From: Cyclobacteriaceae bacterium
Lineage (GTDB): Bacteria > Bacteroidota > Bacteroidia > Cytophagales > Cyclobacteriaceae
Direction: 5' to 3'
Assembly (NCBI GenBank): GCA_019638355.1
Contig: JAHBTY010000005.1
Span: 124,001 to 188,000 of the forward strand
DNA: 64,000 nt
This document shows, in pieces, positions 9,337 to 17,186 of the stretch. Position numbers and translations under genes: made by a program. The notes beneath the pieces were generated by a model. That model made no database searches and had not been told where the DNA came from. It was given only the letters and a program-made list of their open reading frames with translations. How positions within the stretch are numbered: position 1 is the stretch's first letter; each line of letters starts with the position of its first letter.

Positions 9337-9347
9337 TATGTCTACAA

Positions 9348-9588
9348 ATGATTTCGTTAATTTGTACAAATACCAAATCTCTATATATCGCTGGGTGCAA
9401 TGGTGCCGGCAAAACAACAACTTCATTTCTGTATTGCCCGAGATATTGAACTGCAAAGAATTTGTTAATGATGATGAGATTACTCGCGGACTTTCGAACG
9501 GATTAAAAAAGAAGACAGTGAAGTAGTCATTATCCGCGATGGGAAAGTAGTGAAAATCAAAGCCAGTGATTTAAAGCCAAATCCATAG
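9348..9588 (+). pseudogene. Decayed P-loop (zeta-toxin-like) gene remnant
   Basis: From an ATG at 9348 the frame reads '..SLYIAGCNGAGKTTTSF', a Walker A motif of the style seen in zeta-toxin-family kinases. It then hits a stop. Shifting frame at about 9422 continues the family-like stretch 'VLPEILNCKEFVNDDEI' and 'TRGLS'. After about 9500 a third frame carries a short Lys/Val-rich tail ('EVVIIRDGKVVKIKASDL') to TAG at 9586-9588. The central ~120 residues expected of a full zeta-like kinase are missing. I read this as a gene broken by a one-base loss and an internal deletion. The zeta assignment rests on motif memory only. Confidence 0.55.
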
Positions 9589-9614
9589 CCGCACCACATT
9601 TATCAATCATATTC

Positions 9615-9701
9615 TCACATAAACCATGGCACAATCGCTAATGCAAGTAGCACGATAAACCAGATTAACAATTTGCGATCGGTCTTGGAGAGGGTGGCCA
9701 T
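9615..9701 (-). CDS. Possible 28-residue single-pass membrane peptide
   Basis: ATG at 9701 to TGA at 9615 encodes a short basic head (TLSKTDRKL), then a continuous hydrophobic stretch (LLIWFIVLLALAIVPWFM) long enough to span a membrane. No recognised family. The frame is open for about 20 more codons upstream without another ATG. It could be chance or the remnant of a larger gene. Nothing else is seen between 9589 and 9833. Confidence 0.25.
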   Translation of the reverse strand: MATLSKTDRKLLIWFIVLLALAIVPWFM

Positions 9702-9833
9702 CAAAAAGAAATTTATCGTTCCAACGCAAAGTCGAAGCACTTCGCCATCCCATTCAAAGCTTTAACAAAACCTTAACAGCAGCCATAAAAGTTAGAGCCA
9801 GATTGCCTAAACTTGTAACTCAAATTTCTACGC

Positions 9834-10790
9834 ATGACTAAGTACACTTTTTCCGAAAAGAAAGATACCCGCTCAGGCTTTGGCGTTGGTCTCCACGAAC
9901 TTGGAAAATCCAATCCCAACATAGTAGCCCTGACAGCCGACCTTACCGGCTCGCTTAAGATGGATGCCTTCAAAAAAGATTTCCCCGAAAGGTTCTTTCA
10001 AATAGGTATTGCTGAAGCCAATATGATGGGCATTGCCGCTGGCTTAACCATTGGTGGTAAAATTCCCTTTACCGGAACGTTCGCCAACTTTTCAACTGGT
10101 CGGGTGTACGATCAAATTCGCCAGTCAATCGCTTACTCAGGTAAAAATGTTAAGATCTGCGCTTCGCATGCAGGTTTAACGCTGGGCGAAGATGGTGCCA
10201 CCCATCAGATATTGGAAGACATTGGCATGATGAAAATGCTGCCGGGTATGACCGTAATCGTACCGTGCGACTATGCGCAAACCAAAGCCGCAACTATTGC
10301 TTTGGGTAGTCATGAAGGTCCGGCTTACCTGCGCTTTGGTCGCCCAAGTTGGCCGATATTTACAACCGACCGCCCCTTCGTAATCGGCAAAGCCGATAAG
10401 ATGATTGAAGGCAAAGACGTAACCATTTTTGCCACCGGCCATCTGGTTTGGGAAGCCATAGAAGCCGAAGCCATATTGGCTGAAAAAGGAATTTCAGTTG
10501 AGTTGATAAACATTCATACCATTAAGCCTTTGGATGTTGAAGCGATATTAACCTCTGTTGAAAAAACCGGTTGTGCCGTTACCTGCGAAGAACATCAGAT
10601 TAATGGTGGACTTGGTGATAGCGTAGCCCAGGTACTTGCACGCTTCCGCCCTGCCCCATTAGAGATGATTGCTGTGAACGATTCGTTTGGTGAAAGCGGA
10701 ACCCCAATACAGTTGTTGAAGAAGTACGGATTAAGTTCAACCAACATTGTAGCTGCTGTAGAGAAGGCCATTGCAAGAAAAGGAAAGTAA
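9834..10790 (+). CDS. Transketolase, C-terminal (pyrimidine-binding) subunit
   Basis: 318 residues matching the second half of transketolase. 'ALTADLTGSLKMDAF', 'RFFQIGIAEANMMGIAAGL' (with the catalytic Glu that activates ThDP), 'ASHAGLTLGEDGATHQ' and 'GPAYLRFGRP' are all present, and the C-terminal domain has 'EEHQINGGLGDSVAQVL' and 'NDSFGESGTP'. It must pair with the N-terminal subunit encoded at 3849. A near-consensus -7 element (TAAACTTG at 9808-9815) lies upstream, which fits independent transcription. Complete and apparently active. Confidence 0.9.
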   Translation: MTKYTFSEKKDTRSGFGVGLHELGKSNPNIVALTADLTGSLKMDAFKKDFPERFFQIGIAEANMMGIAAGLTIGGKIPFTGTFANFSTGRVYDQIRQSIAYSGKNVKICASHAGLTLGEDGATHQILEDIGMMKMLPGMTVIVPCDYAQTKAATIALGSHEGPAYLRFGRPSWPIFTTDRPFVIGKADKMIEGKDVTIFATGHLVWEAIEAEAILAEKGISVELINIHTIKPLDVEAILTSVEKTGCAVTCEEHQINGGLGDSVAQVLARFRPAPLEMIAVNDSFGESGTPIQLLKKYGLSSTNIVAAVEKAIARKGK

Positions 10791-10829
10791 AGTAAACATT
10801 GTAGGTTGTGAGCACAACCCACAACCAGA

Positions 10830-11468
10830 ATGAGCGACCCTCGAAATATAAAAGATCAGGTAAAAAAGTTGCTGGAGAGCGACCAGCGGTATCAGGCTAT
10901 TCGGCTTATTCAAACTACCTATGGAGTTTCCGAAGCAGATGCCGAAAAACTTCTTACCACGTTAAATCAGAACGAACCTCAAGAACAAGGTAATCAATCA
11001 ACCGCACCAGGCTGTGGCGGATGCTTTTCCGGATTTTTAAAAGTAGGAAGCATTTTGATAGGCTTATTGGGTTTACTGTTTTTGGCTGCCACTGCTTTCT
11101 TTTATTACTTCTATGAAGATTTTAAGAAGGATGCAGTACCCGTAAGAGGTATTGTTGCCGATACTGTATATGCAGCTCCGGTAACCCCCACCAATACCAC
11201 GCGGGAAGTGTACCTGGTTTTTGAATACGAGGTTGCTGATAGTGTTTACAGCTACCAAACCGTTACTACCTACCCCGAGTTTGAGTATCAGGTACATGAT
11301 TCAGTTGACTTGTTGATGAATGGTAACGACCCCACTTACGCAACGCTTGCTGCCGATGATGTAATGGAAGATTTCTATCTCATCTTTGGTATTGCCGGAG
11401 CCGTTTGCTTGTTCATAGCGGGTGTACTATGGTTTTTAGGTAGAGCAGCTTACAGTAAGCAAACCTAA
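10830..11468 (+). CDS. Membrane protein with DUF3592-like extracytoplasmic domain
   Basis: 212 residues. The N-terminal ~60 are soluble ('IKDQVKKLLESDQRYQAIRL'), like a small ribosomal-L7/L12-style helical domain, followed by 'GCGGCFSGFL' and a first membrane helix (about 71-92). Residues ~95-170 form a beta-rich loop ('VRGIVADTV', 'YLVFEYEVADSVYSYQ') that resembles DUF3592, and a second helix (~185-205) ends the protein. Function is unknown. A perfect 16-base palindrome, GGTTGTGAGCACAACC, lies in the 40-base gap behind the transketolase gene. It converges with the alcohol dehydrogenase gene with a one-base gap. Confidence 0.6.
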   Translation: MSDPRNIKDQVKKLLESDQRYQAIRLIQTTYGVSEADAEKLLTTLNQNEPQEQGNQSTAPGCGGCFSGFLKVGSILIGLLGLLFLAATAFFYYFYEDFKKDAVPVRGIVADTVYAAPVTPTNTTREVYLVFEYEVADSVYSYQTVTTYPEFEYQVHDSVDLLMNGNDPTYATLAADDVMEDFYLIFGIAGAVCLFIAGVLWFLGRAAYSKQT

Positions 11469-11469
11469 A

Positions 11470-12516
11470 TCAACCCAGCGACTTCATATCAATAACAAAC
11501 CGGTAGCGCACATCACCCTTTACCATCCGTTCATATGCTTGCTCAATTTGTTGGATAGGTATCAACTCAATATCTGAAACAATATTGTTCTCCGCACAAT
11601 AATCAAGCATCTCTTGCGTCTCGCGAATGCCACCAATCATAGAGCCCGCCAGGGTTTTTCGTTTCCCAATCAGGCTAAATGCTTCTACCGGTTCTGCATT
11701 AGGTGGAATACCAACCATCACCATGGTACCATCGGTCTTAAGCAGGTCGAGATAAAAATTCAGATCGTGCTGGGCCGAAACTGTATCGAGAATAAAATCA
11801 AACTTCTTACGAACAGCTTTTGCCGCAGCTTTATCGCGGGTATTTACAAAGTGGTGTGCGCCTAACTTTTTGGCATCGTGTTCTTTGGCTGACGATGAAC
11901 TTAGCACCGTTACTTCCGCTCCAAACGAAACAGCAAACTTTACAGCCATGTGGCCAAGTCCACCAAGACCAACCACTGCTACTTGCTGTCCGGCTCTAAC
12001 TTTCCAATACCGCAAGGGTGAATACGTGGTAATGCCTGCGCACAACAAAGGTGCTACTGCCTCTAACGGGAGTTTATCCGATAGGTGCAAGGCATAGTTC
12101 TCATCCACCACAATGCAATCAGAGTAACCACCGAATGTTGGAGTCTTCTTATCCATTTCATAACCGTTATAGGTACCGGCCATACCCACATCGCAATATT
12201 GCTCATTACCGGCCTTGCAGCTATCACATACCCGGCACGAATCCACAAAGCAACCGACCCCGGCCAAATCGCCCGCCTTAAATTTGGTTACAGCCGATCC
12301 CACTTTGCTAATCCGACCTACAATTTCATGGCCCGGAACCATCGGGTAAATAGAGCCGCCCCATTCATCGCGCACCTGGTGTAAATCAGAATGACAAACG
12401 CCACAATACGCTATTTCAATGCGTACATCGTGCGGGCCTACCTCGCGCCTGCTAAAGTTAAATGGTTGAAGTGTTGCAGTAGGATTTTGTGCTGCATAAC
12501 CTTTGGTAGCAATCAT
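11470..12516 (-). CDS. Zinc-dependent alcohol dehydrogenase (YahK/cinnamyl-alcohol-dehydrogenase type)
   Basis: 348 residues of the medium-chain dehydrogenase family. Catalytic zinc ligands are C38 ('CGVCHSDLHQ') and H63 ('GHEIVG'). Structural zinc ligands are C94, C97, C100 and C108. The Rossmann motif 'VVGLGGLGHMAVKFA' is followed by 'LSSSSAKEHDA', which favours NADP(H). It most likely reduces aldehydes to alcohols in the cytoplasm. The gene diverges from arsR; the intergenic region of about 100 bases holds the ArsR-type operator, 76 bases from this start. Regulation by ArsR is therefore possible but not shown. Confidence 0.88.
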   Translation of the reverse strand: MIATKGYAAQNPTATLQPFNFSRREVGPHDVRIEIAYCGVCHSDLHQVRDEWGGSIYPMVPGHEIVGRISKVGSAVTKFKAGDLAGVGCFVDSCRVCDSCKAGNEQYCDVGMAGTYNGYEMDKKTPTFGGYSDCIVVDENYALHLSDKLPLEAVAPLLCAGITTYSPLRYWKVRAGQQVAVVGLGGLGHMAVKFAVSFGAEVTVLSSSSAKEHDAKKLGAHHFVNTRDKAAAKAVRKKFDFILDTVSAQHDLNFYLDLLKTDGTMVMVGIPPNAEPVEAFSLIGKRKTLAGSMIGGIRETQEMLDYCAENNIVSDIELIPIQQIEQAYERMVKGDVRYRFVIDMKSLG

Positions 12517-12591
12517 AATTACATTGTTTATCGTGGCGAAAAGTAAGGATTCTCAAACTCTGAAAAAAAACTTTCATTATCGGAAACTTTT

Positions 12592-12610
12592 TATCGCAAT
12601 ATTACGATTA
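12592..12610. promoter_or_regulatory. ArsR operator, copy 1 (arsR promoter)
   Basis: TATCGCAATATTACGATTA, whose core ATCGCAAT/ATTACGAT is a near-perfect inverted repeat. It ends 7 bases before the arsR ATG. The identical 19-mer recurs in front of arsM. This is the expected layout for autoregulation by an ArsR dimer. Confidence 0.75.
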
Positions 12611-12617
12611 TTGCACC

Positions 12618-12941
12618 ATGGGATTATCCAAAACCGAAGCGTTCACCAAATCACAAAACGAAGTAGCCGCCATCGCGAAAGCTCTTGGCCATCCGGCCCG
12701 CATTGCCATTTTGCAATACCTGGCACAGCAAAAGTCTTGCGTATGTGGCGATATCGTAGATGAATTGCCGCTTTCCCAAAGCACAGTATCGCAACACTTG
12801 AAAGAACTTAAAAATGCCGGATTGATTAAGGGTGAAGTAGAAGGTCCGTCTGTTTGTTATTGCATTGAACCCAAAGCCATTTTGAAAGCCCGGAAACTTT
12901 TAGGCGACCTGTTGCAAAACGTTCAGGAAAGCTGCTGCTAA
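12618..12941 (+). CDS. arsR: ArsR-family metalloregulatory repressor
   Basis: 107 residues with the ArsR winged helix: 'AKALGHPARIAILQYL', the recognition helix 'LPLSQSTVSQHLKEL', and the wing 'GLIKGEVEGPSVCYCIE'. Cys41 and Cys43 ('SCVCGDI') sit at the helix where arsenite sensors carry their thiols, and a Cys106-Cys107 pair ends the protein, so trivalent arsenic or antimony sensing is likely. Binding of the metalloid should release it from the two 19-bp operators. It is the first gene of an arsR-arsM-arsN2 group and diverges from an alcohol dehydrogenase gene. Confidence 0.88.
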   Translation: MGLSKTEAFTKSQNEVAAIAKALGHPARIAILQYLAQQKSCVCGDIVDELPLSQSTVSQHLKELKNAGLIKGEVEGPSVCYCIEPKAILKARKLLGDLLQNVQESCC

Positions 12942-12958
12942 AAAAATTTACCTAATCA

Positions 12959-12977
12959 TATCGCAATATTACGATTA
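12959..12977. promoter_or_regulatory. ArsR operator, copy 2 (arsM promoter)
   Basis: Exact second copy of TATCGCAATATTACGATTA, in the 56-base gap between arsR and arsM and ending 20 bases before the arsM ATG. arsM therefore probably has its own ArsR-controlled promoter. Confidence 0.75.
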
Positions 12978-12997
12978 ACATTTAAACCCGCTTTTAT

Positions 12998-13870
12998 ATG
13001 ACGACTTCTGAAGAACTAAAACAAATGGTACAAGAAAAGTACGGCCAGATTGCTGATCAAACCAAAATGCAAAACGAAACCAGTTGCTGTGGCAGTGGTT
13101 GTGGTTGCTCCGTAATTGATGAAGCGTTGATGGCTGAGGATTATGCCAAATTGAAAGGCTATGTAGCCGATGCCGACCTGGGACTTGGTTGTGGATTACC
13201 AACTGAGTTTGCAAAAATAAAACAAGGTGATGTAGTGATTGACCTTGGCTCCGGTGCCGGTAACGATGCCTTCGTAGCGCGGGCCATGGCAGGCGAGAAC
13301 GGAAAAGTAATTGGTGTTGACTTTACCGAACGCATGATTGAGAAGGCGCGTGCCAATGCCGAAAAACTCGGACTCAACAATGTAGAGTTTCGTTTTGGTG
13401 ATATTGAAAAGTTACCGGTAAGCGCCAATGTTGCCGATGTAGTGGTGAGCAACTGTGTGATGAACCTTGTTCCGGATAAACCAAAAGCGTTTGCTGAAAC
13501 ATTTCGGGTATTAAAACCCGGTGGACATTTTAGCATCTCGGATATAGTATTGGTAGGTACCCTACCCGATGGCCTGAAACAAAGTGCAGAAATGTATGCC
13601 GGTTGTATTTCAGGGGCTATTCAAAAAGATGAGTACCTACAGGTGATTGAAGCAGCCGGTTTTGTTAATGTAGAAGTGCAAAAAAACAAAGCCATTAACC
13701 TACCCGATGAAATTCTTCAAAACTATTTGAATACACAGGAAATGAGTGCCTTTAAACGAGGTGAGATAGGTGTTTTCAGTATTACTGTATATGCAGAAAA
13801 ACCAGCACCCAAACCCAAAAGTGAAGCGGCCAAAGCTGCCTGCTGTGGCGAAGGCTCAACGTGTTGTTAA
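12998..13870 (+). CDS. arsM: Arsenite S-adenosylmethionine methyltransferase
   Basis: 290 residues. The SAM motif 'VIDLGSGAGNDAFVA' and the three arsenic-binding cysteines of the family are visible: C65 in 'LGLGCGLP', C153 in 'VSNCVMNL' and C203 in 'YAGCISGA'. There is also an N-terminal cysteine cluster ('SCCGSGCGCS') and a C-terminal one ('CCGEGSTCC'). The enzyme methylates As(III) to mono-, di- and trimethyl species in the cytoplasm. It has its own ArsR operator and lies between arsR and arsN2. No arsenite pump or arsenate reductase is seen nearby, so methylation and volatilisation may be the main route. Confidence 0.93.
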   Translation: MTTSEELKQMVQEKYGQIADQTKMQNETSCCGSGCGCSVIDEALMAEDYAKLKGYVADADLGLGCGLPTEFAKIKQGDVVIDLGSGAGNDAFVARAMAGENGKVIGVDFTERMIEKARANAEKLGLNNVEFRFGDIEKLPVSANVADVVVSNCVMNLVPDKPKAFAETFRVLKPGGHFSISDIVLVGTLPDGLKQSAEMYAGCISGAIQKDEYLQVIEAAGFVNVEVQKNKAINLPDEILQNYLNTQEMSAFKRGEIGVFSITVYAEKPAPKPKSEAAKAACCGEGSTCC

Positions 13871-13908
13871 TAAAATTTTAATCTAAAAAGTTTTATCTGT
13901 AAGCGTGA

Positions 13909-14376
13909 GTGTTCAACTTTACAAGCGTGAAGGAATTTATTGTACATCATCCCGTGGCAACTGAAAAAGAACTTGAAATGCTTCAGGCATTTTTAGTATC
14001 CAATCAGTTGCCCGCACATGATCTTACGCTAAACAACAACCTCTTGCTGGTGTACTTCGATACCCACGAAAACCTGGTAGGTTCCGGTGGCCTTGAGTTT
14101 TACGATGACCTTGCACTACTTCGGTCGCTGGCGGTAAGCCAGGAATTGCGCGGCCAGCAATTAGGTAAAGAAATTGTAGCCGATTTGTTGAAGGCTGCCC
14201 AGGAAAAAAACATTCGCGAAGTTTACCTGCTCACACAAACTGCCAGTTTCTTCTTTCAGAAGTTAGGCTTTAAACCCGTTAGCCGGGAGCAGGTTCCGCA
14301 TGCCATTCAGAAGTCGAGTGAGTTTGCAAACGTATGTCCTGCCTCCGCAGAAGTATTGGTACTGAACCTGCAGTAA
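13909..14376 (+). CDS. arsN2: GNAT acetyltransferase, ArsN2-like
   Basis: 155 residues from the GTG at 13909; a second GTG at 13927 is equally plausible. GNAT core: 'LLRSLAVSQELRGQQLGKEIV' holds the acetyl-CoA loop, followed by 'VYLLTQTASFFFQKLGFKPV' and the distinctive 'FANVCPASAEVLVL', which I recognise from ArsN2 proteins in arsenic operons. These are thought to acetylate organoarsenicals. It follows arsM by 38 bases, consistent with one transcript. The enzymatic role is inferred from motif and neighbourhood. Confidence 0.75.
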   Translation: MFNFTSVKEFIVHHPVATEKELEMLQAFLVSNQLPAHDLTLNNNLLLVYFDTHENLVGSGGLEFYDDLALLRSLAVSQELRGQQLGKEIVADLLKAAQEKNIREVYLLTQTASFFFQKLGFKPVSREQVPHAIQKSSEFANVCPASAEVLVLNLQ

Positions 14377-14447
14377 CCTAACAGATGTTATCTAAAATAT
14401 TTTGAGTTGGTACTAACTTACTTCCGGTTACTCTCATGCCTTTAGTT

Positions 14448-14455
14448 TAATTTTG
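14448..14455 (+). promoter_or_regulatory. -7 element for the serB-serA fusion gene
   Basis: TAATTTTG, an exact TAnnTTTG match, ends 19 bases before the ATG at 14475. No clear TTG is found at the expected upstream distance. Confidence 0.45.
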
Positions 14456-14474
14456 GGTTTGCTCTTTACTCAAG

Positions 14475-16367
14475 ATGAAACTGAATAAGTATTTTGTAAT
14501 TGATTTCGACAGCACGTTTACCAAAGCGGAAGCGTTTGATGTATTGGCCGACATTTCATTAAAAGACCACCCGGATTTTGAAAAGATCAGAGCTGAGATT
14601 GTGTCTATCACCAATCAGGGAATGGATGGTTCTATTTCCTTTCGCGAGTCGTTGGAGAAACGTATTAAGCTATTGGCTCCGAATAGACGTCACCTCGATC
14701 AGTTGGTGGTGGTATTGCGCGGCATGGTATCGGAATCTTTTAAACGCAACCGCGAGTTTTTTCAAACGTATGCTGATAATATTTACATTATCTCCAATGG
14801 ATTTCATGCGTTTATCGATCCTGTTGTAACAGAATTTGGCATCAAACCCGAAAACATTCTTGCCAATCGGTTTGTATTCGATGAACAAGGTAATGTAATT
14901 GGTTTCGATAAAGAGAATCCGCTATCGCAAAACAATGGCAAGGTAGAACAACTCAAGCGCCTTAACCTGCCAGGCGATGTATATGTGATTGGCGATGGTT
15001 ATACCGATTATGAAATTAAACATGCTGGTTTAGCCAACAAGTTTTTTGCCTTTACTGAAAATGTGGAGCGCGAAAAAGTTTTAAATAAAGCCGATCACAT
15101 CGCACCCAGTTTAGACGAGTTTCTTTATTTGAATAAATTAAACACCGCCATCTCCTACCCCAAAAATCGTATCCACGTTTTGTTGTTGGAGAATGTTCAT
15201 CCTTTTGCAGTTGAAGCTTTCAAAGCAGAAGGCTTTAGTGTAGAAACTTATCCCGCTGGCTTGGACGAGGATGAGCTCTGCGAAAAAATAAAAAATGTAT
15301 CGGTATTGGGCATTCGTTCCAAAACCATGGTTACCGCTAAGGTACTGGCTAATGCCAATAAACTCATGACGATTGGTGCATTTTGCATTGGCACCAACCA
15401 GATTGATTTGAAAGAAGCTACCAAGCGCGGGGTTGCTGTGTTTAATGCCCCTTATAGCAACACTCGTTCAGTAGTTGAGTTGGTGATTGGTGAAATCATT
15501 ATGTTGATTCGCAACATAACAGATAAGTCGACCAAAATGCATAAAGGCGTTTGGGATAAATCGGCTAAAGGAAGTTTTGAAATCCGTGGTAAGAAATTAG
15601 GCATTATTGGCTATGGAAATATTGGCTCTCAACTTTCTGTGTTAGCCGAATCGTTGGGCATGAAGGTTTTGTATTACGATCGGGAGGAGCGGCTTGCATT
15701 AGGTAATGCAACCAAGTGCCGGTCACTAAAGGAACTACTCGAAAAAGCCGATATCATTTCGCTTCATACCGATGGACGCAAAGAAAACACCAACATGATT
15801 GGTACTAAGGAATTCGCCTTGATGAAAAAAGGTGTAATCTTTTTGAACCTGAGTCGCGGGCATATTGTGGATATCAATGCCCTGAAAGAAAATATTCAAT
15901 CCGGCAAAGTAGCCGGTTGCGCTATTGATGTATTTCCGCACGAGCCCAAGAGCAACGATGAAGAGTTTGTTTCAGAATTGCGGGGCTTACCAAACACCAT
16001 CATTACACCGCACATTGGCGGTAGCACCTTAGAGGCGCAAGAGAACATTGCACAATTTGTATCGGGTAAGTTTCTGGATTATATCAACAACGGTGGCACC
16101 AGCAACAGTGTAAACTTCCCCAATCTTTCGTTACCTACGCTTGAAAATGCACATCGCCTGATTCACATTCACAGCAATGTGCCCGGTATTTTAGCACGTA
16201 TTAACCAGGTTTTGGCTACAAATGGAATTAACATTGTGGGACAATACCTTAAAACCAATGAAAGTATCGGGTATGTTATTACCGACATCAACAAAGGCTA
16301 CAACGAAAACGTGATTAAAGAACTGCGCGCGATTGAGAATACAATTAAGTTCAGGGTGTTGTATTAA
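14475..16367 (+). CDS. Fused phosphoserine phosphatase-like / D-3-phosphoglycerate dehydrogenase
   Basis: 630 residues joining two serine-pathway enzymes. Residues 1-~215 are a HAD-IB phosphatase: 'DFDST' nucleophile motif (D10, D12), 'IISNGF', 'VIGDGYTDYEIKHAG'. Residues ~225-540 are a D-2-hydroxyacid dehydrogenase: substrate loop 'IGAFCIGTNQID', NAD motif 'GIIGYGNIGSQL', 'NLSRGHIVD' and catalytic His in 'PHIGGSTLEAQENI'. Residues ~555-630 are an ACT domain ('IHIHSNVPGILARINQVL'), normally the serine feedback site. It should perform the first and last steps of serine synthesis in the cytoplasm. A SerC-like aminotransferase lies just downstream, after a small gene on the other strand. Confidence 0.88.
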   Translation: MKLNKYFVIDFDSTFTKAEAFDVLADISLKDHPDFEKIRAEIVSITNQGMDGSISFRESLEKRIKLLAPNRRHLDQLVVVLRGMVSESFKRNREFFQTYADNIYIISNGFHAFIDPVVTEFGIKPENILANRFVFDEQGNVIGFDKENPLSQNNGKVEQLKRLNLPGDVYVIGDGYTDYEIKHAGLANKFFAFTENVEREKVLNKADHIAPSLDEFLYLNKLNTAISYPKNRIHVLLLENVHPFAVEAFKAEGFSVETYPAGLDEDELCEKIKNVSVLGIRSKTMVTAKVLANANKLMTIGAFCIGTNQIDLKEATKRGVAVFNAPYSNTRSVVELVIGEIIMLIRNITDKSTKMHKGVWDKSAKGSFEIRGKKLGIIGYGNIGSQLSVLAESLGMKVLYYDREERLALGNATKCRSLKELLEKADIISLHTDGRKENTNMIGTKEFALMKKGVIFLNLSRGHIVDINALKENIQSGKVAGCAIDVFPHEPKSNDEEFVSELRGLPNTIITPHIGGSTLEAQENIAQFVSGKFLDYINNGGTSNSVNFPNLSLPTLENAHRLIHIHSNVPGILARINQVLATNGINIVGQYLKTNESIGYVITDINKGYNENVIKELRAIENTIKFRVLY

Positions 16368-16374
16368 TCCTCAC

Positions 16375-16791
16375 TTACTTAAAATTCTCTTGCTGCACCG
16401 TACGATGCATAAATAACTCCCAGGAGTTTGGTGTCTTTCGGTAAACTCTTACGTAATGTATCGTGTAAGTACTCTCCGTACGGGTTACGGTTATCGTGCC
16501 TTGCGTAATTCCAATATCACCATGCAGTTCAGCTTCGGCTTTATCTACGTTACGCGATACAAACTTGCCCTTGTTTTTCTCAACATCTTTCAGCCATGAA
16601 GCTTTAGAATCGATATGACCGGTACCGTGCTTAAACCGAAAATCATCGGCATAGGCTTTTTGAAGAAAGGATATATCCGCAGCTACTACTGCCGCTTCAA
16701 TCTGTTTTTCGAAATCGAGAAGTTGTTGTTCAGTTTGGGCTGATGCAGCCCCGCTTAACAGGAACAATACGCTTGACAAAAGGTACTTCAT
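16375..16791 (-). CDS. Secreted NTF2-like / DUF4440 protein
   Basis: 138 residues: signal peptide (YLLSSVLFLLSGAASAQ), then one SnoaL/NTF2-type cone domain ('LLDFEKQIEAAVVAADISFLQKAYADDFRFKHG', 'VYRKTPNSWELFMHR'). Such proteins bind small molecules or act as minor enzymes; no catalytic set is evident. It sits on the opposite strand between the two serine genes. Its promoter region contains two copies of a 15-bp palindrome, so it is probably controlled by a dedicated dimeric repressor not seen in the window. Confidence 0.7.
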   Translation of the reverse strand: MKYLLSSVLFLLSGAASAQTEQQLLDFEKQIEAAVVAADISFLQKAYADDFRFKHGTGHIDSKASWLKDVEKNKGKFVSRNVDKAEAELHGDIGITQGTITVTRTESTYTIHYVRVYRKTPNSWELFMHRTVQQENFK

Positions 16792-16809
16792 GGTGCGATA
16801 GCGTTAAAT

Positions 16810-16854
16810 AAGGTTGACAACTTTTTTTTCGAAGCATAAAAGGTTGTCAACCTT
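16810..16854. promoter_or_regulatory. Twin palindromic operator upstream of the NTF2-like gene
   Basis: AAGGTTGACAACTTT (16810-16824) and AAGGTTGTCAACCTT (16840-16854). The second is a perfect 7+1+7 palindrome and the first has one mismatched arm end. Their starts are 30 bases apart, near three helical turns, placing two dimers on one DNA face. The site is 19 bases upstream of the start codon at 16791. Confidence 0.6.
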
Positions 16855-17160
16855 AAAACAAAAACCCACCGGATTTGGAGAGGTGTTTCTGAACCCCAAT
16901 GAAGACAAGTTTTGAGCTGTTCTTCGGTCGCAACCTTCCACTGTTAACCTGCTTTTTGGGCGAGGGCCTGACAGTTAAGTTAGGATGAGGCCTGGTCTTG
17001 TCCTCGAACTTCACTCGGTATTGTTTTAAATGTTAGGTTCAGCAAACGTGTCCCAAACCCAAGTGGATTTTATACTGCAAGTATGGGCACATTCTATGAA
17101 ACTGGAAACATTGATTATTGATTATTTTTTTTGTAGTCAACGACACAACTAATTCTCCAT
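16855..17160. other. Gene-free stretch upstream of the serC-like gene
   Basis: No convincing open frame, hairpin terminator or repeat was found here. The composition changes to a T-rich run just before 17131, close to the promoter element. Confidence 0.4.
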
Positions 17161-17168
17161 TACCTTTG
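17161..17168 (+). promoter_or_regulatory. -7 element for the serC-like gene
   Basis: TACCTTTG, an exact TAnnTTTG match, ends 18 bases before the ATG at 17187. This supports that start over the longer frame beginning at 17118. The nearest upstream TTG (17131) is 27 bases away, longer than usual. Confidence 0.5.
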
Positions 17169-17186
17169 TACTGCCTATTAAATCGT

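Noticed and set aside
10804-10819. Palindrome GGTTGTGAGCACAACC between transketolase and the DUF3592-like gene
   Set aside because: No T-run and only one copy, so neither a terminator nor an operator call can be supported.
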